Part shown: in pieces, positions 9,217 through 19,025 of the stretch
Layout of the letters: each line of letters starts with the position of its first letter
Position numbering within the stretch: position 1 is the stretch's first letter
From: Dyella japonica DSM 16301
GTDB taxonomy: Bacteria > Pseudomonadota > Gammaproteobacteria > Xanthomonadales > Rhodanobacteraceae
Direction: 5' to 3'
Assembly (NCBI RefSeq): GCF_001010355.1
Contig: NZ_JPLA01000030.1
Location: 62,001 to 126,000, forward strand
Length of the DNA: 64,000 bases
Made by a program: the position numbers and the translations under genes
The notes under the pieces: generated by a model
The model's input: only the letters and a program-made list of their open reading frames with translations
Told to the model about the DNA's origin: nothing
Databases searched by the model: none

Positions 9217-10226
9217 ATAGTCTTATTGTTGCAGCCGACATTCGGTGGCCCAAGGGGACTGGCATCGGTGTGTGTGCGTCCGAGTATCTGGCGCGCATGC
9301 CGGTCGATATGGCTGCCCGCGCATTGCCGCTCACCAGCGGCATCGGCCACCCTGCATCTCCCTTCGAGTTGGCGGCAAGGCTTGCGCTGCACCGAACCAA
9401 GCACCAGGTGTTCTGGAATCCCGGTTTTGTTCCCCCCGCCTGGTCGAGCGCTCCAAGTGTGGTGACGGTTCACGACCTTACCCACCTGCATTTCTACTCA
9501 TCGCTGCACGTGCGTTATTACAACAGCGTGTTCAGGCCGATGTATCGGCGCTGCTCGGCGATCATCTGCGTTTCGGAATACACGCGCCGCGAATTCATCG
9601 ATTGGTCGGGCATGGATCCGGACCAGGTGCACGTCGTGCACAACGGTGTTTCGTCGCGATTCAATGCCCAAGTTGAGCCGTATCGTCCGGGTTATCCGTA
9701 CATCCTCTATCCGGGCAACATGCGCAGTTATAAGAACGTAGAGATGCTTCTACGTGCCTTTTCACAGTCTTCATTGCGTACGCTCGGATTGAAGGTCGTA
9801 CTTACGGGGACAGGGACGCCGGAGTTGAACGCTACGATCGCCACCCTGGGGATTGCCAAAGACGTGGTGTTCATGGGCTTTGTTCCCGACGAGCATCTGC
9901 CCGGGTTGTATCGCGGCGCGTCGTTCACGGCATTCATTTCACTGTACGAAGGTTTTGGCCTGCCGATCGTGGAGTCCATGGCCGTCGGTACGCCCGTATT
10001 GACCTCCAACGTTTCGTCCATGCCGGAAATTGCAGGCGATGCAGCTTTGGTTGTGCCACCTCGTGACCTTGGCGAAGTCGTCGCCGCCATGGACAGACTC
10101 GTTTCCGATTCCGGGCTGCGCGCCGATTTGACTGTCAAAGGTCTTGAACGTGCCGCAGCGTTCTCATGGGACAAGGCTGCCGCGCATACCTGGAAGATCG
10201 TTCGTTCCTCGGCGCGTGGGCATTGA
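9213..10226 (+). CDS. Glycosyltransferase family 4 (GT-B)
   Basis: The 337-aa product starts at GTG 9213, inside the GTGA overlap with the hydrolase stop. It has the N-terminal acceptor domain, then VVTVHDLTHLHF, then the donor domain with ILYPGNMRSYKNVEMLLRAF and FISLYEGFGLPIVESMAVG, which carries the E-x7-E motif. It is of the mannosyl/rhamnosyltransferase type common in exopolysaccharide loci and acts on the cytoplasmic face. Which sugar it transfers is not readable. Confidence 0.88.
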   Translation: MNSLIVAADIRWPKGTGIGVCASEYLARMPVDMAARALPLTSGIGHPASPFELAARLALHRTKHQVFWNPGFVPPAWSSAPSVVTVHDLTHLHFYSSLHVRYYNSVFRPMYRRCSAIICVSEYTRREFIDWSGMDPDQVHVVHNGVSSRFNAQVEPYRPGYPYILYPGNMRSYKNVEMLLRAFSQSSLRTLGLKVVLTGTGTPELNATIATLGIAKDVVFMGFVPDEHLPGLYRGASFTAFISLYEGFGLPIVESMAVGTPVLTSNVSSMPEIAGDAALVVPPRDLGEVVAAMDRLVSDSGLRADLTVKGLERAAAFSWDKAAAHTWKIVRSSARGH

Positions 10227-10250
10227 GCAGTCGAGCCTGGATAGACAGCG

Positions 10251-11183
10251 ATGATTGAAGATACGCATCCCGCCAGCGTCGTGCTGATGGCCACTTACAA
10301 CGGTGGCGCTCATGTGGCCGAGCAGGTCAATTCCGTGCTGTCCCAGCAGTGTGCCCAGTTGACGCTGATTGTTGGCGACGACAATTCGGCGGACCACACG
10401 CTTGAAGTGCTTCGGCACCTCGATGGAAAGGATCGCTTGCGGGTCGTTCAATACCGGGAACCTTCGGGAGGAGCGGGCCAGAGCTTCCTTCGGCTGATGC
10501 GAGACGCCGAACTGGCTGATGCTGATTTCGTTGCCTTCTGCGATCAAGACGATGTCTGGGCCGGGGATAAAATCTCGCGTGCCGCTGCCATGCTCGATAG
10601 CCAATGCGCCGATGGGTATTCCTCAGCCGTCACCGCATTCTGGCCCGATGGTCGCGAACAGGTGCTAAGTCAGAACTCGAACCAGACTGACCTGGACTTC
10701 TTGTTCGAAGGGGCAGGCCAGGGCTGCACCTTTGTCTTGCGCGGTGAATTTGCCAGGCAGGTCCAGAGGTACGTGCGCGAACACCAAGAGCTTCTCGGTG
10801 CGATCCATTACCACGACTGGTTGGTTTACGCGGTATCGCGTGCGCTGGGGAAGCGCTGGGCGTTCGATCCTGAGCCTTCGATGCGCTATCGCCAGCACGA
10901 TGGCAATGATACGGGCGCGCGAGGCGCATTCGCCGGTGTGAGAAAGCGCATTGGTCTGATCAGTGACGGTTGGTATGCGAATCAGGTACGGCAAGTGATC
11001 GCAGCAATTTCCGTGTTGGATACCACGGGCGCATTGATTCCTTCGGATTTTCTGTCGATCTGGAAACGCCAGCGCGATCTCAAGCGCCGCGTACATTTGG
11101 CCCGTGTTCTTTTCATGCGAGGGCGCCGTCGCTCCTCTGATCGTGCGGTGCTTGCCGTTGCGGCCCTGCTGGGCTGGCTTTGA
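10251..11183 (+). CDS. Glycosyltransferase family 2 (rhamnosyltransferase-like)
   Basis: This 310-aa GT-A enzyme opens with the donor-binding strand VVLMATYNGGAHVAEQVNSV. It then shows IVGDDNSADHT and the metal motif FVAFCDQDDVW (about residues 92-102), a form typical of rhamnosyltransferase-like GT2 proteins. HYHDWLVYA (about residues 186-194) is the expected catalytic-side segment. It lies 24 bases after the GT4 and 9 before the epimerase, all on one strand and probably one transcript. Confidence 0.87.
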   Translation: MIEDTHPASVVLMATYNGGAHVAEQVNSVLSQQCAQLTLIVGDDNSADHTLEVLRHLDGKDRLRVVQYREPSGGAGQSFLRLMRDAELADADFVAFCDQDDVWAGDKISRAAAMLDSQCADGYSSAVTAFWPDGREQVLSQNSNQTDLDFLFEGAGQGCTFVLRGEFARQVQRYVREHQELLGAIHYHDWLVYAVSRALGKRWAFDPEPSMRYRQHDGNDTGARGAFAGVRKRIGLISDGWYANQVRQVIAAISVLDTTGALIPSDFLSIWKRQRDLKRRVHLARVLFMRGRRRSSDRAVLAVAALLGWL

Positions 11184-11192
11184 GGGATTGAT

Positions 11193-12215
11193 ATGACTTG
11201 TGCAGTAATCTTCGGCGGCTCCGGATTCATTGGCTGCTACTTTGCCGACTATCTTTTGAAGAGCCAGCTGTTTGACAAGGTGTACCTATACGATCTGGTG
11301 TCGTACGAGGACAAGCCTTTCCCCTACCGCAGCGAGCTCTTGTCCAAGCACGCTCAGAAACTCGAATTCGTCTGCGGTGATGTTCGCCAGAACATTGCAT
11401 GGAAGCCCGTTGAGCCGGTTGGATTCGTAGCCAATTTCGCCGCCGTCCATCGCGAGCCGGGGCACGAGGACCGGGAGTACTTCGAAACCAACTTGTACGG
11501 CGCCGAAAACGTGACGGCGTGGGCAAGCGAGGTCGACTGCCCCAATATCGCCTTTACTTCGTCCATTTCGCCTTATGGCATCAGCGAGGACGTCAAGGAC
11601 GAAACGACGCTGCCGGTGCCAGTGACGGCCTACGGCTCGTCCAAGCTGGCTGCGGAAAAGATCCACCTGGCATGGCAGGCCTCGGACAGTGCGCGGCGCA
11701 AACTGGTGATCGCTCGGCCTGGCGTGGTGTTCGGGCCTGGTGAAGGTGGCAATGTCACTCGATTGGTAAAAGCGGTGCGCCGCGGTTATTTCTTTTACAT
11801 GGCGAACCGCAAGACTCGCAAAGCCGGCATTTACGTGAAAGAGCTTTGCAATGCGATCTGGTGGGTTCACCAGTTGCAGTCAAGGCCGGGTAACGGCGTG
11901 CTGCTGTTCAACGGGTCGATGAACCCCGGGCCGTCGATTTCCGAGTATGTCGAAGCAGTAGGCAAAGTGGCAGGCATTAAGCGGCTTGTTGCCAACGTGC
12001 CTTATTCCCTGCTTCTTTGTGCCGCCTATGGCATCGATCTGGTTGCCCGACCCCTTCGGGTCAGTCACCCCTTCAGTCCCGTGCGCATCCGCAAGCTGGT
12101 GCGCTCAAACAACATCCTTCCCAAGTTCCTCGTCGACAACAGCTACCCATACCTCTACTCGTTGGAAACGGCGATGCGCGACTGGAAGCAGGACTGCCCC
12201 GGAGAGTGGAATTAA
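11193..12215 (+). CDS. NAD-dependent epimerase/dehydratase (extended SDR)
   Basis: This 340-aa extended SDR enzyme probably makes or modifies a nucleotide sugar for the polymer. The N-terminal NAD-binding motif is GGSGFIG (residues 8-14), and the catalytic Tyr and Lys are in YGSSK (Y147, K151). SSISPYG supplies the active-site serine region. It is the last gene of the + strand exopolysaccharide series; the next gene converges on it. Whether it is a 4-epimerase, a dehydratase or a reductase cannot be decided from motifs. Confidence 0.85.
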   Translation: MTCAVIFGGSGFIGCYFADYLLKSQLFDKVYLYDLVSYEDKPFPYRSELLSKHAQKLEFVCGDVRQNIAWKPVEPVGFVANFAAVHREPGHEDREYFETNLYGAENVTAWASEVDCPNIAFTSSISPYGISEDVKDETTLPVPVTAYGSSKLAAEKIHLAWQASDSARRKLVIARPGVVFGPGEGGNVTRLVKAVRRGYFFYMANRKTRKAGIYVKELCNAIWWVHQLQSRPGNGVLLFNGSMNPGPSISEYVEAVGKVAGIKRLVANVPYSLLLCAAYGIDLVARPLRVSHPFSPVRIRKLVRSNNILPKFLVDNSYPYLYSLETAMRDWKQDCPGEWN

Positions 12216-12268
12216 CTTGGCTGCGGTATCTGCCAACGTCGCATCAAACCAGCGACGACTGATTGGGC

Positions 12269-14110
12269 TCAGTGATACATCAAATTAATCGTCACCAAGG
12301 TCAACACCAACACGATCGCCGTGAGCGGCAGGCCGACGCGCAGGAAGTCCTTGCCGCGGTAGCCGCCGGGGCCGGCGATCATCATCAGGGCGGGGTGGCC
12401 TGAGCTCAGCAGGAAGGTGTTGGAGGAGGAGACGGCGACAATGAGCGCGTAGGCGGATGGATTGTTGCCGGTGGCGACCGCGACGCTGATGGCGATGGGG
12501 ACCATCATCACGGTGGCGCCGACGTTGGACATCACCTGCGAGAACAGCAGGGTGAGGATGGCCAGCGACAGCTGCAGGATCCAGTGGTTGGTGTGGCCCA
12601 GGTGTTGCAGTACTTCCTGTGCGAGCCATGCGGCGGCGCCGGTGGCGTCCATCGACCAGCCCAGCGGAATCAGGCAGGCGGTGACGAAGATGGTCTTCCA
12701 GTTGATGGCCTTGTACGCCTCGTCCATGTTGAGCACGCCGGTGAGCAGCATGCCGATGGCGCCGGTCATCATGGCGACGGAAAGGTCGAGGTGCGTGAAC
12801 AGCGCAAGGCATTTGGCGAGCAGGAAGAAGCCGACCGCTTGCCAGATCTTGCCGGGGCGTTGTTCTTCTTTTGGAATGTCGGTGACGATCACCAGGTCGC
12901 GGTCTTCGCTCGCCAGCACCAGATCGCGCCAGCTCGAATGCAGCACCAGCGTGTCGCCTGCGCGCAGGCTCACCGAGCGTACGTCGTCGCGATACACCTG
13001 GTCGCCGCGATTCACCGCCAGCACCGAGATGCCGTAGCGCTTGCGCAGTCGCAGATCGCCGACGGTCTGCTTGAGGAAGCGCGAGCTCGGCGGAATCACG
13101 GCTTCGGAAATGCCGGCGCGCGACGGGTTGAACAGCTCGCCCAGTTGGCGCATGCGCGGCGAGAGTTTGCACAGCTGGTTGTTGGCGAACTGGTTGAGCT
13201 GGTCGCGCGGGCCGAGTACGCCGAGTACCGAGCCCACCCAGATCACGTGATCTGCCGGCGGCGCCATGCGCGCATCGTTGCCGCTCTTGATCGCCAGGAT
13301 CAGCGGCGCGCCGTACAGCTGCTCGACTTCGCCGATGCTCATGCCCACCAGCGGGCTTTCGGCGGTGACGGTGAGCTCCGCGGTTTCACCGACGATGCCG
13401 TAGGTGTCGGCAAAGTAGCTCTCGGTACGGCCCGGGGTCACCTTGAGGCGTTCGTCTTCGCGTTCGGGCAGCAGCTTCTTGCCGAAGAAATAGAAGAACG
13501 CGACACCGGTGAGGGCCAGCACCAGGCCGACCGGCGTAACGCTGAAAAGGCCGAACTTGGGAATCGTATGCGCGCCGGCCGGCAGGTTGGCGTTGGAGCT
13601 GGCGACCAGGTCGTTCAGCACGATCAGCGGCGAGTTGGCGATCAGCGTGGTGTTGGTGGCGGTGAGTATGCAGAACGCCATCGGCAGCAGCAGTCGCGAG
13701 ATCGGCACGCCGGTGCGCGCGGCGAGGCGGCTGGTGACGGGGATCATCAAGGCCGCCAGCGCCTGGCTGGGAATCACGGCGCTGAACAGGCTGGTGACCA
13801 GGTTGATCACCACGCCCAGGCGCGATTCCACGCCACGCGCCATGCGCATCACGAAGCTGGCGGTGAGGGTGAGCACGCCGGCGCGGTCCAGGCCCGCGCC
13901 CATGATCATGATCGCGATGATCGCGATCACGGCGTTACCGGCGAAGCCGTTGAATACGCGGTCGGAAGGAATGAGCCCGGTGAGGCCGATCACCACCACC
14001 ACCAGCAGGGCCACCATGTCGGCGCGGATCCACTCCAGCACCAACATCAGCATGGTGAAGCCCACCAGCCCCAGCACCAGGATCATTTCAGGGGTGAGGG
14101 CGAGTCCCAC
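12269..14110 (-). CDS. SLC13-family permease with two RCK_C (TrkA-C) domains
   Basis: This 613-aa transporter has about 12 membrane helices split by a soluble middle part (about residues 210-400). The centre contains two regulatory RCK_C-like domains (for example LTVTAESPLVGMSIGEVEQL and LRAGDTLVLHSS). This is the layout of SLC13/DASS-type permeases related to SdcS and the sulfate/dicarboxylate transporters. The likely substrate is a divalent anion such as sulfate or a C4-dicarboxylate, driven by Na+ or H+. It stands alone, convergent with the exopolysaccharide cluster and 370 bases from the next gene. Confidence 0.85.
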   Translation of the reverse strand: MGLALTPEMILVLGLVGFTMLMLVLEWIRADMVALLVVVVIGLTGLIPSDRVFNGFAGNAVIAIIAIMIMGAGLDRAGVLTLTASFVMRMARGVESRLGVVINLVTSLFSAVIPSQALAALMIPVTSRLAARTGVPISRLLLPMAFCILTATNTTLIANSPLIVLNDLVASSNANLPAGAHTIPKFGLFSVTPVGLVLALTGVAFFYFFGKKLLPEREDERLKVTPGRTESYFADTYGIVGETAELTVTAESPLVGMSIGEVEQLYGAPLILAIKSGNDARMAPPADHVIWVGSVLGVLGPRDQLNQFANNQLCKLSPRMRQLGELFNPSRAGISEAVIPPSSRFLKQTVGDLRLRKRYGISVLAVNRGDQVYRDDVRSVSLRAGDTLVLHSSWRDLVLASEDRDLVIVTDIPKEEQRPGKIWQAVGFFLLAKCLALFTHLDLSVAMMTGAIGMLLTGVLNMDEAYKAINWKTIFVTACLIPLGWSMDATGAAAWLAQEVLQHLGHTNHWILQLSLAILTLLFSQVMSNVGATVMMVPIAISVAVATGNNPSAYALIVAVSSSNTFLLSSGHPALMMIAGPGGYRGKDFLRVGLPLTAIVLVLTLVTINLMYH

Positions 14111-14305
14111 TAGGGTGCGCCCCCGAATTGGGCGTCCTGATGACGGCTGGATGTGGGCAGTGGGAGCTTCACGCTACGACGACTCGTCCCTGTTTGAGAC
14201 GTGAGTATAAGCGCGTGGTGCGGCGGGCTGGTGAACCGCGTATGCAATGCGCGCTTGAAGTACCGGTTGTCGTGCGACTCGAAGCGATGATGTGCGCAGC
14301 AGATT

Positions 14306-14340
14306 CCCTCTCCCCGCCGGGGAGAAGGTTAGGGTGAGGG
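14306..14340 (+). repeat. CCCTCTCCCC-type palindromic repeat, copy 1
   Basis: The unit begins CCCTCTCCCCGCCGGGGAGA and ends GGTGAGGG. Its first half is a hairpin (CTCTCCCC/GGGGAGA). The reverse complement of copy 2 matches nearly throughout. Similar sequences are scattered as REP-like elements in many proteobacterial genomes. Confidence 0.75.
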
Positions 14341-14427
14341 GTGGGTGCTCGCGGCGGTGTGGCTAGGGCGAGCGTTTCGTATGCGTGCTGACAAAGCTCG
14401 CGATAAGTCGCGGTGAGGCGGCGTGGC

Positions 14428-14462
14428 CCCTCACCCCAGCCCTCTCCCCGCAGGGGAGAGGG
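14428..14462 (-). repeat. CCCTCTCCCC-type palindromic repeat, copy 2 (inverted)
   Basis: On the + strand it begins CCCTCACCCC and ends GGGGAGAGGG; read on the minus strand it matches copy 1 with a few substitutions. It lies 19 bases past the trmB stop and may fold with copy 1 in a read-through transcript. Confidence 0.75.
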
Positions 14463-14480
14463 AGCAGGGCGCGCTTCGAT

Positions 14481-15206
14481 TCAGCGCTTGCGATACAGCA
14501 AATCCCACACTCCATGACCAAGCTTCAACCCCCGGCGCTCAAAGTGCGTCTCGATGCGCCATGCCGGCTTCTCGGCGTATTGGCCGGGGCTGAGGTCGTT
14601 GCGCCAGTCGGGGGCGGCTTCCATCACCTCGAGCATGTGCTCGGCGTAGGGTTGCCAGTCGGTGGCCAGGTGCAGCAGGCCGTTGGGGGCCATGCGGGAG
14701 GCGAGCAGGGCGACGAAATCGGGCTGGATGATGCGGCGCTTGTTGTGGCGTTTCTTGTGCCACGGGTCCGGGAACCAGATGCGCGCTTCGGTGAGGGTGC
14801 CGGGCGGTATTTCGTTTTCCAGCACTTCCACCGCATCGTGCTTGTACAGGCGCACGTTGCCGGCGTCGCGTGCGGCCAGTGCATTCATCAGGCGGCCGAC
14901 GCCGGGGCCGTGCACTTCCACGCCGAGGAAGTCGCGGGCCAGATCGTGCTCGCTGGCCCAGGCCAGCGCCTCGCCGTTGCCGAAACCGATCTCCAGCACC
15001 AGCGGCGCGGTACGGCCGAAGCGCGCTGCATAGTCCTGCGGCTTGCCGCTGTAATCGATGCCGAAGCGGGCCCAGTGGTCGTCGAATGCGCGCTGCTGCG
15101 CCGGCGTCATGCGGCCTTCGCGCAGCACGAAGCTGCGGATGCGGCGCATGAAGGGCGGGTGTTCGGCGCCGTCGTGCTCGCCGTCGTGGTCGTGCAGGTC
15201 GCTCAT
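14481..15206 (-). CDS. trmB: tRNA (guanine-N7)-methyltransferase
   Basis: TrmB makes m7G46 in the variable loop of tRNAs using SAM. The 241-aa product shows the SAM-binding motif [13 protein letters not shown], the segment [14 protein letters not shown], and the family signature [17 protein letters not shown] with the catalytic Asp. [12 protein letters not shown] near the C-terminus is also typical. The start lies 2 bases after the thiG stop, so both are probably in one transcript (thiS-thiG-trmB), a conserved arrangement in Xanthomonadales. The acidic, His-rich N-terminus (about 15 residues) is an extension. Confidence 0.96.
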   Translation of the reverse strand: MSDLHDHDGEHDGAEHPPFMRRIRSFVLREGRMTPAQQRAFDDHWARFGIDYSGKPQDYAARFGRTAPLVLEIGFGNGEALAWASEHDLARDFLGVEVHGPGVGRLMNALAARDAGNVRLYKHDAVEVLENEIPPGTLTEARIWFPDPWHKKRHNKRRIIQPDFVALLASRMAPNGLLHLATDWQPYAEHMLEVMEAAPDWRNDLSPGQYAEKPAWRIETHFERRGLKLGHGVWDLLYRKR

Positions 15207-15208
15207 GG

Positions 15209-16009
15209 TCAGCCGATGGTGCCGTCGATCGGGCTGGAGGCCGAGGCGAAGCGCTTGCGCGGGATGCGGCCGGCCTTGAAGGCCGCGCGTCCGGCCTGGA
15301 TCGCCAGCTTCATCGCATGGGCCATCAGCACCGGATCCTTGGCGCCGGCGATGGCGGTGTTCATCAGCACGCCGTCGCAGCCCAGCTCCATCGCGATGGC
15401 GGCGTCCGAGGCAGTGCCCACGCCAGCGTCGACGATGATCGGCACCTTGGCGTTCTCGATGATTTCCAGCAGGTTGTAGCGATTCTGGATACCCAGACCC
15501 GAGCCGATCGGCGCAGCCAGCGGCATCACCGCCACGCAGCCGATCTCCTCAAGGCGCTTGGCCAGGATGGGGTCGTCGCTGGTGTAGACCATCACGTCGA
15601 AGCCGTCGGCCACCAGCGTTTCGGCGGCCTTGAGCGTTTCCACCACGTCGGGGAACAGCGTGCGCTGGTCGCCGAGCACTTCCAGCTTCACCAGCTTGTG
15701 GCCGTCGAGCAGTTCGCGCGCGAGCTTGCAGGTGCGCACGGCGTCCACGGCGTTGTAGCAGCCGGCGGTGTTGGGCAGCAGGGTGAATTCTTCGGGCGGC
15801 AGGGCGTCCAGCAGGTTCGGCTGGCTGGCGTCCTGGCCAAGGTTCACGCGGCGGATGGCCACCGTGACGATCTCGGCGCCCGCGGCCTGGCTGGCCCGGC
15901 GCGTCTCGTCGAAATCCTTGTATTTGCCGGTGCCGGTGAGCAGCCGCGAGCCGTAGCTCTTGCCGGCAATGATCAGCGGATCGGAAGCATCGAGCGTCTT
16001 GATATTCAT
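15209..16009 (-). CDS. thiG: Thiazole synthase
   Basis: ThiG forms the thiazole phosphate of thiamine from deoxyxylulose phosphate, dehydroglycine and the sulfur carried by ThiS thiocarboxylate. The 266-aa product has [51 protein letters not shown] and [12 protein letters not shown], all family hallmarks. The Schiff-base Lys falls in LVKLEVLG. It lies 60 bases after thiS. No TPP riboswitch was recognised upstream of thiS. Confidence 0.97.
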   Translation of the reverse strand: MNIKTLDASDPLIIAGKSYGSRLLTGTGKYKDFDETRRASQAAGAEIVTVAIRRVNLGQDASQPNLLDALPPEEFTLLPNTAGCYNAVDAVRTCKLARELLDGHKLVKLEVLGDQRTLFPDVVETLKAAETLVADGFDVMVYTSDDPILAKRLEEIGCVAVMPLAAPIGSGLGIQNRYNLLEIIENAKVPIIVDAGVGTASDAAIAMELGCDGVLMNTAIAGAKDPVLMAHAMKLAIQAGRAAFKAGRIPRKRFASASSPIDGTIG

Positions 16010-16069
16010 CGAAAGGTCTTCAGTCTGCGGCGACGCCCGGGCGTCGCATGAACGCGCATGCCTGGGCGA

Positions 16070-16270
16070 TCAACCGCCGCCGATGGCATGGACGATTTCC
16101 ACGTGGTCGCCGTCAGCCAGGCTGTGGCTGGCATGCAGGCTGCGCGGGACGATCTCTTGGTTCACTTCCACGGCGACGCGGCGCTGGCCGTAGCCGGCGT
16201 CTTCAAGCAATTGGGCGACGGTGGTGGCGGGGGCGCAGTCGCGCGGACTGCCATTGAGCGTGATGTGCAT
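16070..16270 (-). CDS. thiS: Sulfur carrier protein ThiS
   Basis: This 66-aa ubiquitin-fold protein ends in the Gly-Gly tail ([10 protein letters not shown]) that is adenylated and thiocarboxylated to deliver sulfur to ThiG. It begins [12 protein letters not shown], like other ThiS proteins. A longer in-frame start upstream would add residues unlike ThiS and overlap the hairpin at 16317-16341, so the ATG at 16270 is chosen. It is the first gene of thiS-thiG-trmB. Confidence 0.93.
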   Translation of the reverse strand: MHITLNGSPRDCAPATTVAQLLEDAGYGQRRVAVEVNQEIVPRSLHASHSLADGDHVEIVHAIGGG

Positions 16271-16316
16271 CTGCCCATTGTAGCGGCTGCCGGCCCGAAT
16301 GCCGCCCCGGGCATGA

Positions 16317-16341
16317 AGAGGCCCGGCGGTGCCGGGCCTCT
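16317..16341 (-). terminator. Strong GC hairpin between the DUF6600 gene and thiS
   Basis: AGAGGCCCGGC and GCCGGGCCTCT form an 11-bp perfect stem with a 3-base loop just past the stop of the upstream minus-strand gene. The U tract is weak, so it may be an inefficient terminator or a 3' stabilising hairpin. Confidence 0.55.
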
Positions 16342-16362
16342 GGAGGGTTAGCCAAGGGCGTT

Positions 16363-18693
16363 TCAATTGTGCTGCTGGTCGTCCCGGCGGGGAGCCGCCC
16401 GGTGCTCCTCATGGTTGGACTGCGGCTGGTGCTGTTCCGGCCGTGCCTGGGGTTGCGGCTGAGGATTGGCGCGGGGCACCTCGTTGCGTTGCTGCATCTC
16501 CTGCCGCTGCTGCATCTGCTGGCGTTGCTGCATGGCGTCGCGTTGCTGCATCTGCTGCTGCATCGCCTGGCGCTGCTGGAATTCCTGCTGCTGCATCTGC
16601 TGCCGTTGCTGCTGGGGATCGGTGGGCTGCATCTGCGGTTGCATGCGCTCGCGCTGCTGCAGGACATCCTGCTGCTGGACCTGCTGGCGCTGCTCCAATT
16701 GCTGCTGTTGCGCGGCCCGTCGCTGCTGCATCTGCTGTTGCTGCTGGTCCTGGCGCTGCTGCGCGGCGTTGTCGCGCTGGAACCGCTCGGCATTGTCCTG
16801 CCGCGCCTGCTGCGGCTGGGCCGGTTCGAAGCGCGGCGGCGTAGGCAGGCTGCCCGGGGGCACCTGCTGGCTGCGCATGCGATCGGACTGCGCGTTGGGG
16901 ATAAAGCTCACGCCCGGTCGCTGCTGGTTGTCATTGCCGCGCTGAATCTGGGCCTGGCCATTGGGCCGCACAAAACGCGAGGACGGCAGCTCGCCCGGAC
17001 GCATGGCGCCCGGTTCGTTGTCGCCGCGCGGTTGCGGACGCGCCATCGGCCCGGCCGGGTTGCCGCGCATCGACGGGTTGGGCTGGCCCGCGGCAACCTC
17101 CTGCGGACGATTGGGTGCGCCGGCGCGCATGCCCGGTCCCTGGCCATTGAGGAGTCGCACATTGTCCCGCTCGGGAGTCATGCGTGGATTGCCGGCGACA
17201 TTGGCCGGGCGACCGCCAAAGTTCGCGGCAGGCGGGGTGCGCGCCACCACTTCGCGCTGGAAGCCGCCGGCCGGCAGGGGGCGCGCGTTGTTCGCACGCG
17301 GCGGCGCAAAGCTGCCGCGTACCGGCGCGATGCCGGCGACGCCGCGCGGGGCGACCTGGGCGCCGGCGAAGCGCTGCGGATCCATCCCCACCATATGCTG
17401 CCGCGCGTTGCGTGCGGCGACGAAATCCTGGCCCGGCATGGCGCGGAATGCATGCGGCACATCGCGGTTGATGTAGCGCTCGTTGGGCGCCGCGCGTCCG
17501 TCACGGTAGTAGTTGTAGCGCTCGTTGATGTGGTTGATCACCAGGTTGCGGTTGTTGCGCACATAGATATTGGTGACGTTGACGTTGGTGTAGTAGCCGC
17601 GACTGGCTCGATACCACGGGTTGTAGACCTCGCCCGGGCCCAGCGGGAACCAGCCCACCGGGCCGCCCACGCCGATCGACACACCGCCGCCGACGAAGGC
17701 CACCAGCGCCGGCGCATAGACCGGACGCACACCCACCGGCCCCGGCACCCAGCCCCAACGATTGTGCACATGGGCCCAGCGGCCATAGTGATAGGGCGCA
17801 AAGCCCCAGGGCGCGGCATCCACCCAGGTCCAGCCCCACGGGCCGACGTACGACCAGTGACCGTCGCTGTAGGGCGACCAATCGGCGCCCACGCTCGCGG
17901 GGTACCAGACCTGGCCGTAGTCGGGATCGGCCTGCCAGTTGCCGTATTGATTGAGATCCTGGGCGCCCACGATGTCCGGCGACACATTGGGATCGGCGGG
18001 CATGGAGGCGTATTGCTGGTTGCGGCTGTCCACCCAGTTGTCGAAGTCGTCGCCACCCTGGATGTCGTTGATGGTTACCACGCCCAGCGACGAGTCGACG
18101 AACTCGTATGACCGGCCGGCAGCCACCATGCGCTGCGCGCCGCCCTCGCCATAGACCGTGGCGTGGCCGGCGAAGTCGGTGACGCGGGTGGACTTGCCGT
18201 CCTCGCTGATGTCCACGCGAAAGCTGCCCGGCTGATCGATCACCAGGGCCACGGTGGGCGTATCGATTTCGTAGCTCTGGCCATCGTCGAGCCCCTGCAC
18301 CGTCACGTTCGCGGTGCCCTGGGTCAGTTCGACCTGGGTGAGCTGGTCGTTGAGGGTGAGGAAGCCGAAGTTGGAGTCGTCCGCGAGGCGCAATGTGCCG
18401 CCGTCCAATTGCAGCTCGGCGCGCCCTCCGTCGCCGGTGGAGAGGCGGTCGCCGGTGGTCAGCGGGCGGTTGAGGCTGGCATCGCCCCAATCCTTTTCGC
18501 CAGCGGGGAGCAGGCCCACGTCGCCGCTGCGATAGGACAGGCGGGCCACGCGCGAGGGCGGATCGCCGGCGCCATTGTCATCGGGTGGCGCCTGCGTCTG
18601 CGCCTGGCTAAGCCCGCTGGCGCAGATCAACAGGGCCGCTGCCATCCATCGCCAGCGTTGCGGCGAGGTCAGCAAAGCAGGAAGCACACGCAT
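16363..18693 (-). CDS. Secreted FecR/DUF6600 protein with a glutamine-rich tail
   Basis: This 776-aa protein has a signal peptide ([17 protein letters not shown]). A FecR-like beta domain follows (about residues 48-200: [31 protein letters not shown]). Next is a Trp/Tyr-rich DUF6600-like region (about 240-400: [29 protein letters not shown]). The last ~150 residues are almost only Gln, Arg, Met and Pro, probably disordered. No catalytic motif is visible, and there is no sigma/anti-sigma partner next to it, so a FecR-type signalling role is not supported. Location is periplasmic or extracellular; function unknown. Confidence 0.8.
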   Translation of the reverse strand: MRVLPALLTSPQRWRWMAAALLICASGLSQAQTQAPPDDNGAGDPPSRVARLSYRSGDVGLLPAGEKDWGDASLNRPLTTGDRLSTGDGGRAELQLDGGTLRLADDSNFGFLTLNDQLTQVELTQGTANVTVQGLDDGQSYEIDTPTVALVIDQPGSFRVDISEDGKSTRVTDFAGHATVYGEGGAQRMVAAGRSYEFVDSSLGVVTINDIQGGDDFDNWVDSRNQQYASMPADPNVSPDIVGAQDLNQYGNWQADPDYGQVWYPASVGADWSPYSDGHWSYVGPWGWTWVDAAPWGFAPYHYGRWAHVHNRWGWVPGPVGVRPVYAPALVAFVGGGVSIGVGGPVGWFPLGPGEVYNPWYRASRGYYTNVNVTNIYVRNNRNLVINHINERYNYYRDGRAAPNERYINRDVPHAFRAMPGQDFVAARNARQHMVGMDPQRFAGAQVAPRGVAGIAPVRGSFAPPRANNARPLPAGGFQREVVARTPPAANFGGRPANVAGNPRMTPERDNVRLLNGQGPGMRAGAPNRPQEVAAGQPNPSMRGNPAGPMARPQPRGDNEPGAMRPGELPSSRFVRPNGQAQIQRGNDNQQRPGVSFIPNAQSDRMRSQQVPPGSLPTPPRFEPAQPQQARQDNAERFQRDNAAQQRQDQQQQQMQQRRAAQQQQLEQRQQVQQQDVLQQRERMQPQMQPTDPQQQRQQMQQQEFQQRQAMQQQMQQRDAMQQRQQMQQRQEMQQRNEVPRANPQPQPQARPEQHQPQSNHEEHRAAPRRDDQQHN
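16486..16790 (-). repeat. Low-complexity CAG/CTG-like coding repeat
   Basis: Irregular CTGCTG/CTGCAT triplets on the + strand encode the Gln-rich tail of the DUF6600 protein. The tract is imperfect, so it is a compositionally biased coding segment rather than a clean microsatellite. Confidence 0.7.
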
Positions 18694-19025
18694 CGGGTTC
18701 TCCGGAGCTGGACGCGATGGTTATCGCGAGGTGGATTCGTCGCCCGCAAGAACGCTTGGGGAACTGCCGGCGCCGACGGCTGCATTATGCGGATGAGCCA
18801 TCCATCCCTCGCAAGGACTGGCAAGGCTGCGTCAAAAAACGGTTCAGCCGGCCGCCATGTCCGGTTCACGCCGGGTTGGGAAAGCCGACTCCAGGCATAC
18901 CAGGCGATCGTCGCCGCGAACCCTTCGCTTGCGCTCCCGGGGCGCGCGGCCATCGATCGAACGTCGTCATGGAAAGATCGGCGGTTCCCAAGCCCCGCGG
19001 AGGCGGGTTACCATCGCCGAACGTT
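18694..19025. other. 332-base intergenic region upstream of the DUF6600 gene and tRNA-Gly
   Basis: No gene is recognised. The left end must hold the leader of the minus-strand DUF6600 gene (GGAG is visible near its start). The right end must hold the tRNA promoter; TTACCAT about 15 bases before the tRNA could be part of the -10. Confidence 0.4.

Larger units (their letters stand above)
14111..14480. other. 370-base intergenic region with two inverted copies of a palindromic repeat
   Basis: No gene is seen. The region lies upstream of the SLC13 gene and downstream of trmB. It holds two copies of a CTC-rich palindrome in opposite orientation, described separately, about 90 bases apart. Confidence 0.6.

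Noticed and set aside
12584-14113. 509-codon + strand frame opposite the SLC13 transporter
   Set aside because: Almost entirely charged low-complexity His/Gln/Glu/Arg sequence; the minus strand encodes a normal membrane protein.
16271-16362. TPP riboswitch expected before thiS
   Set aside because: Only 92 bases separate thiS from the upstream gene and no CTGAGA/ACCTGA-like core was found.
16486-16790. Possible CRISPR-like or microsatellite array
   Set aside because: Triplet-biased coding sequence for a Gln-rich tail; no regular repeat and spacer structure.
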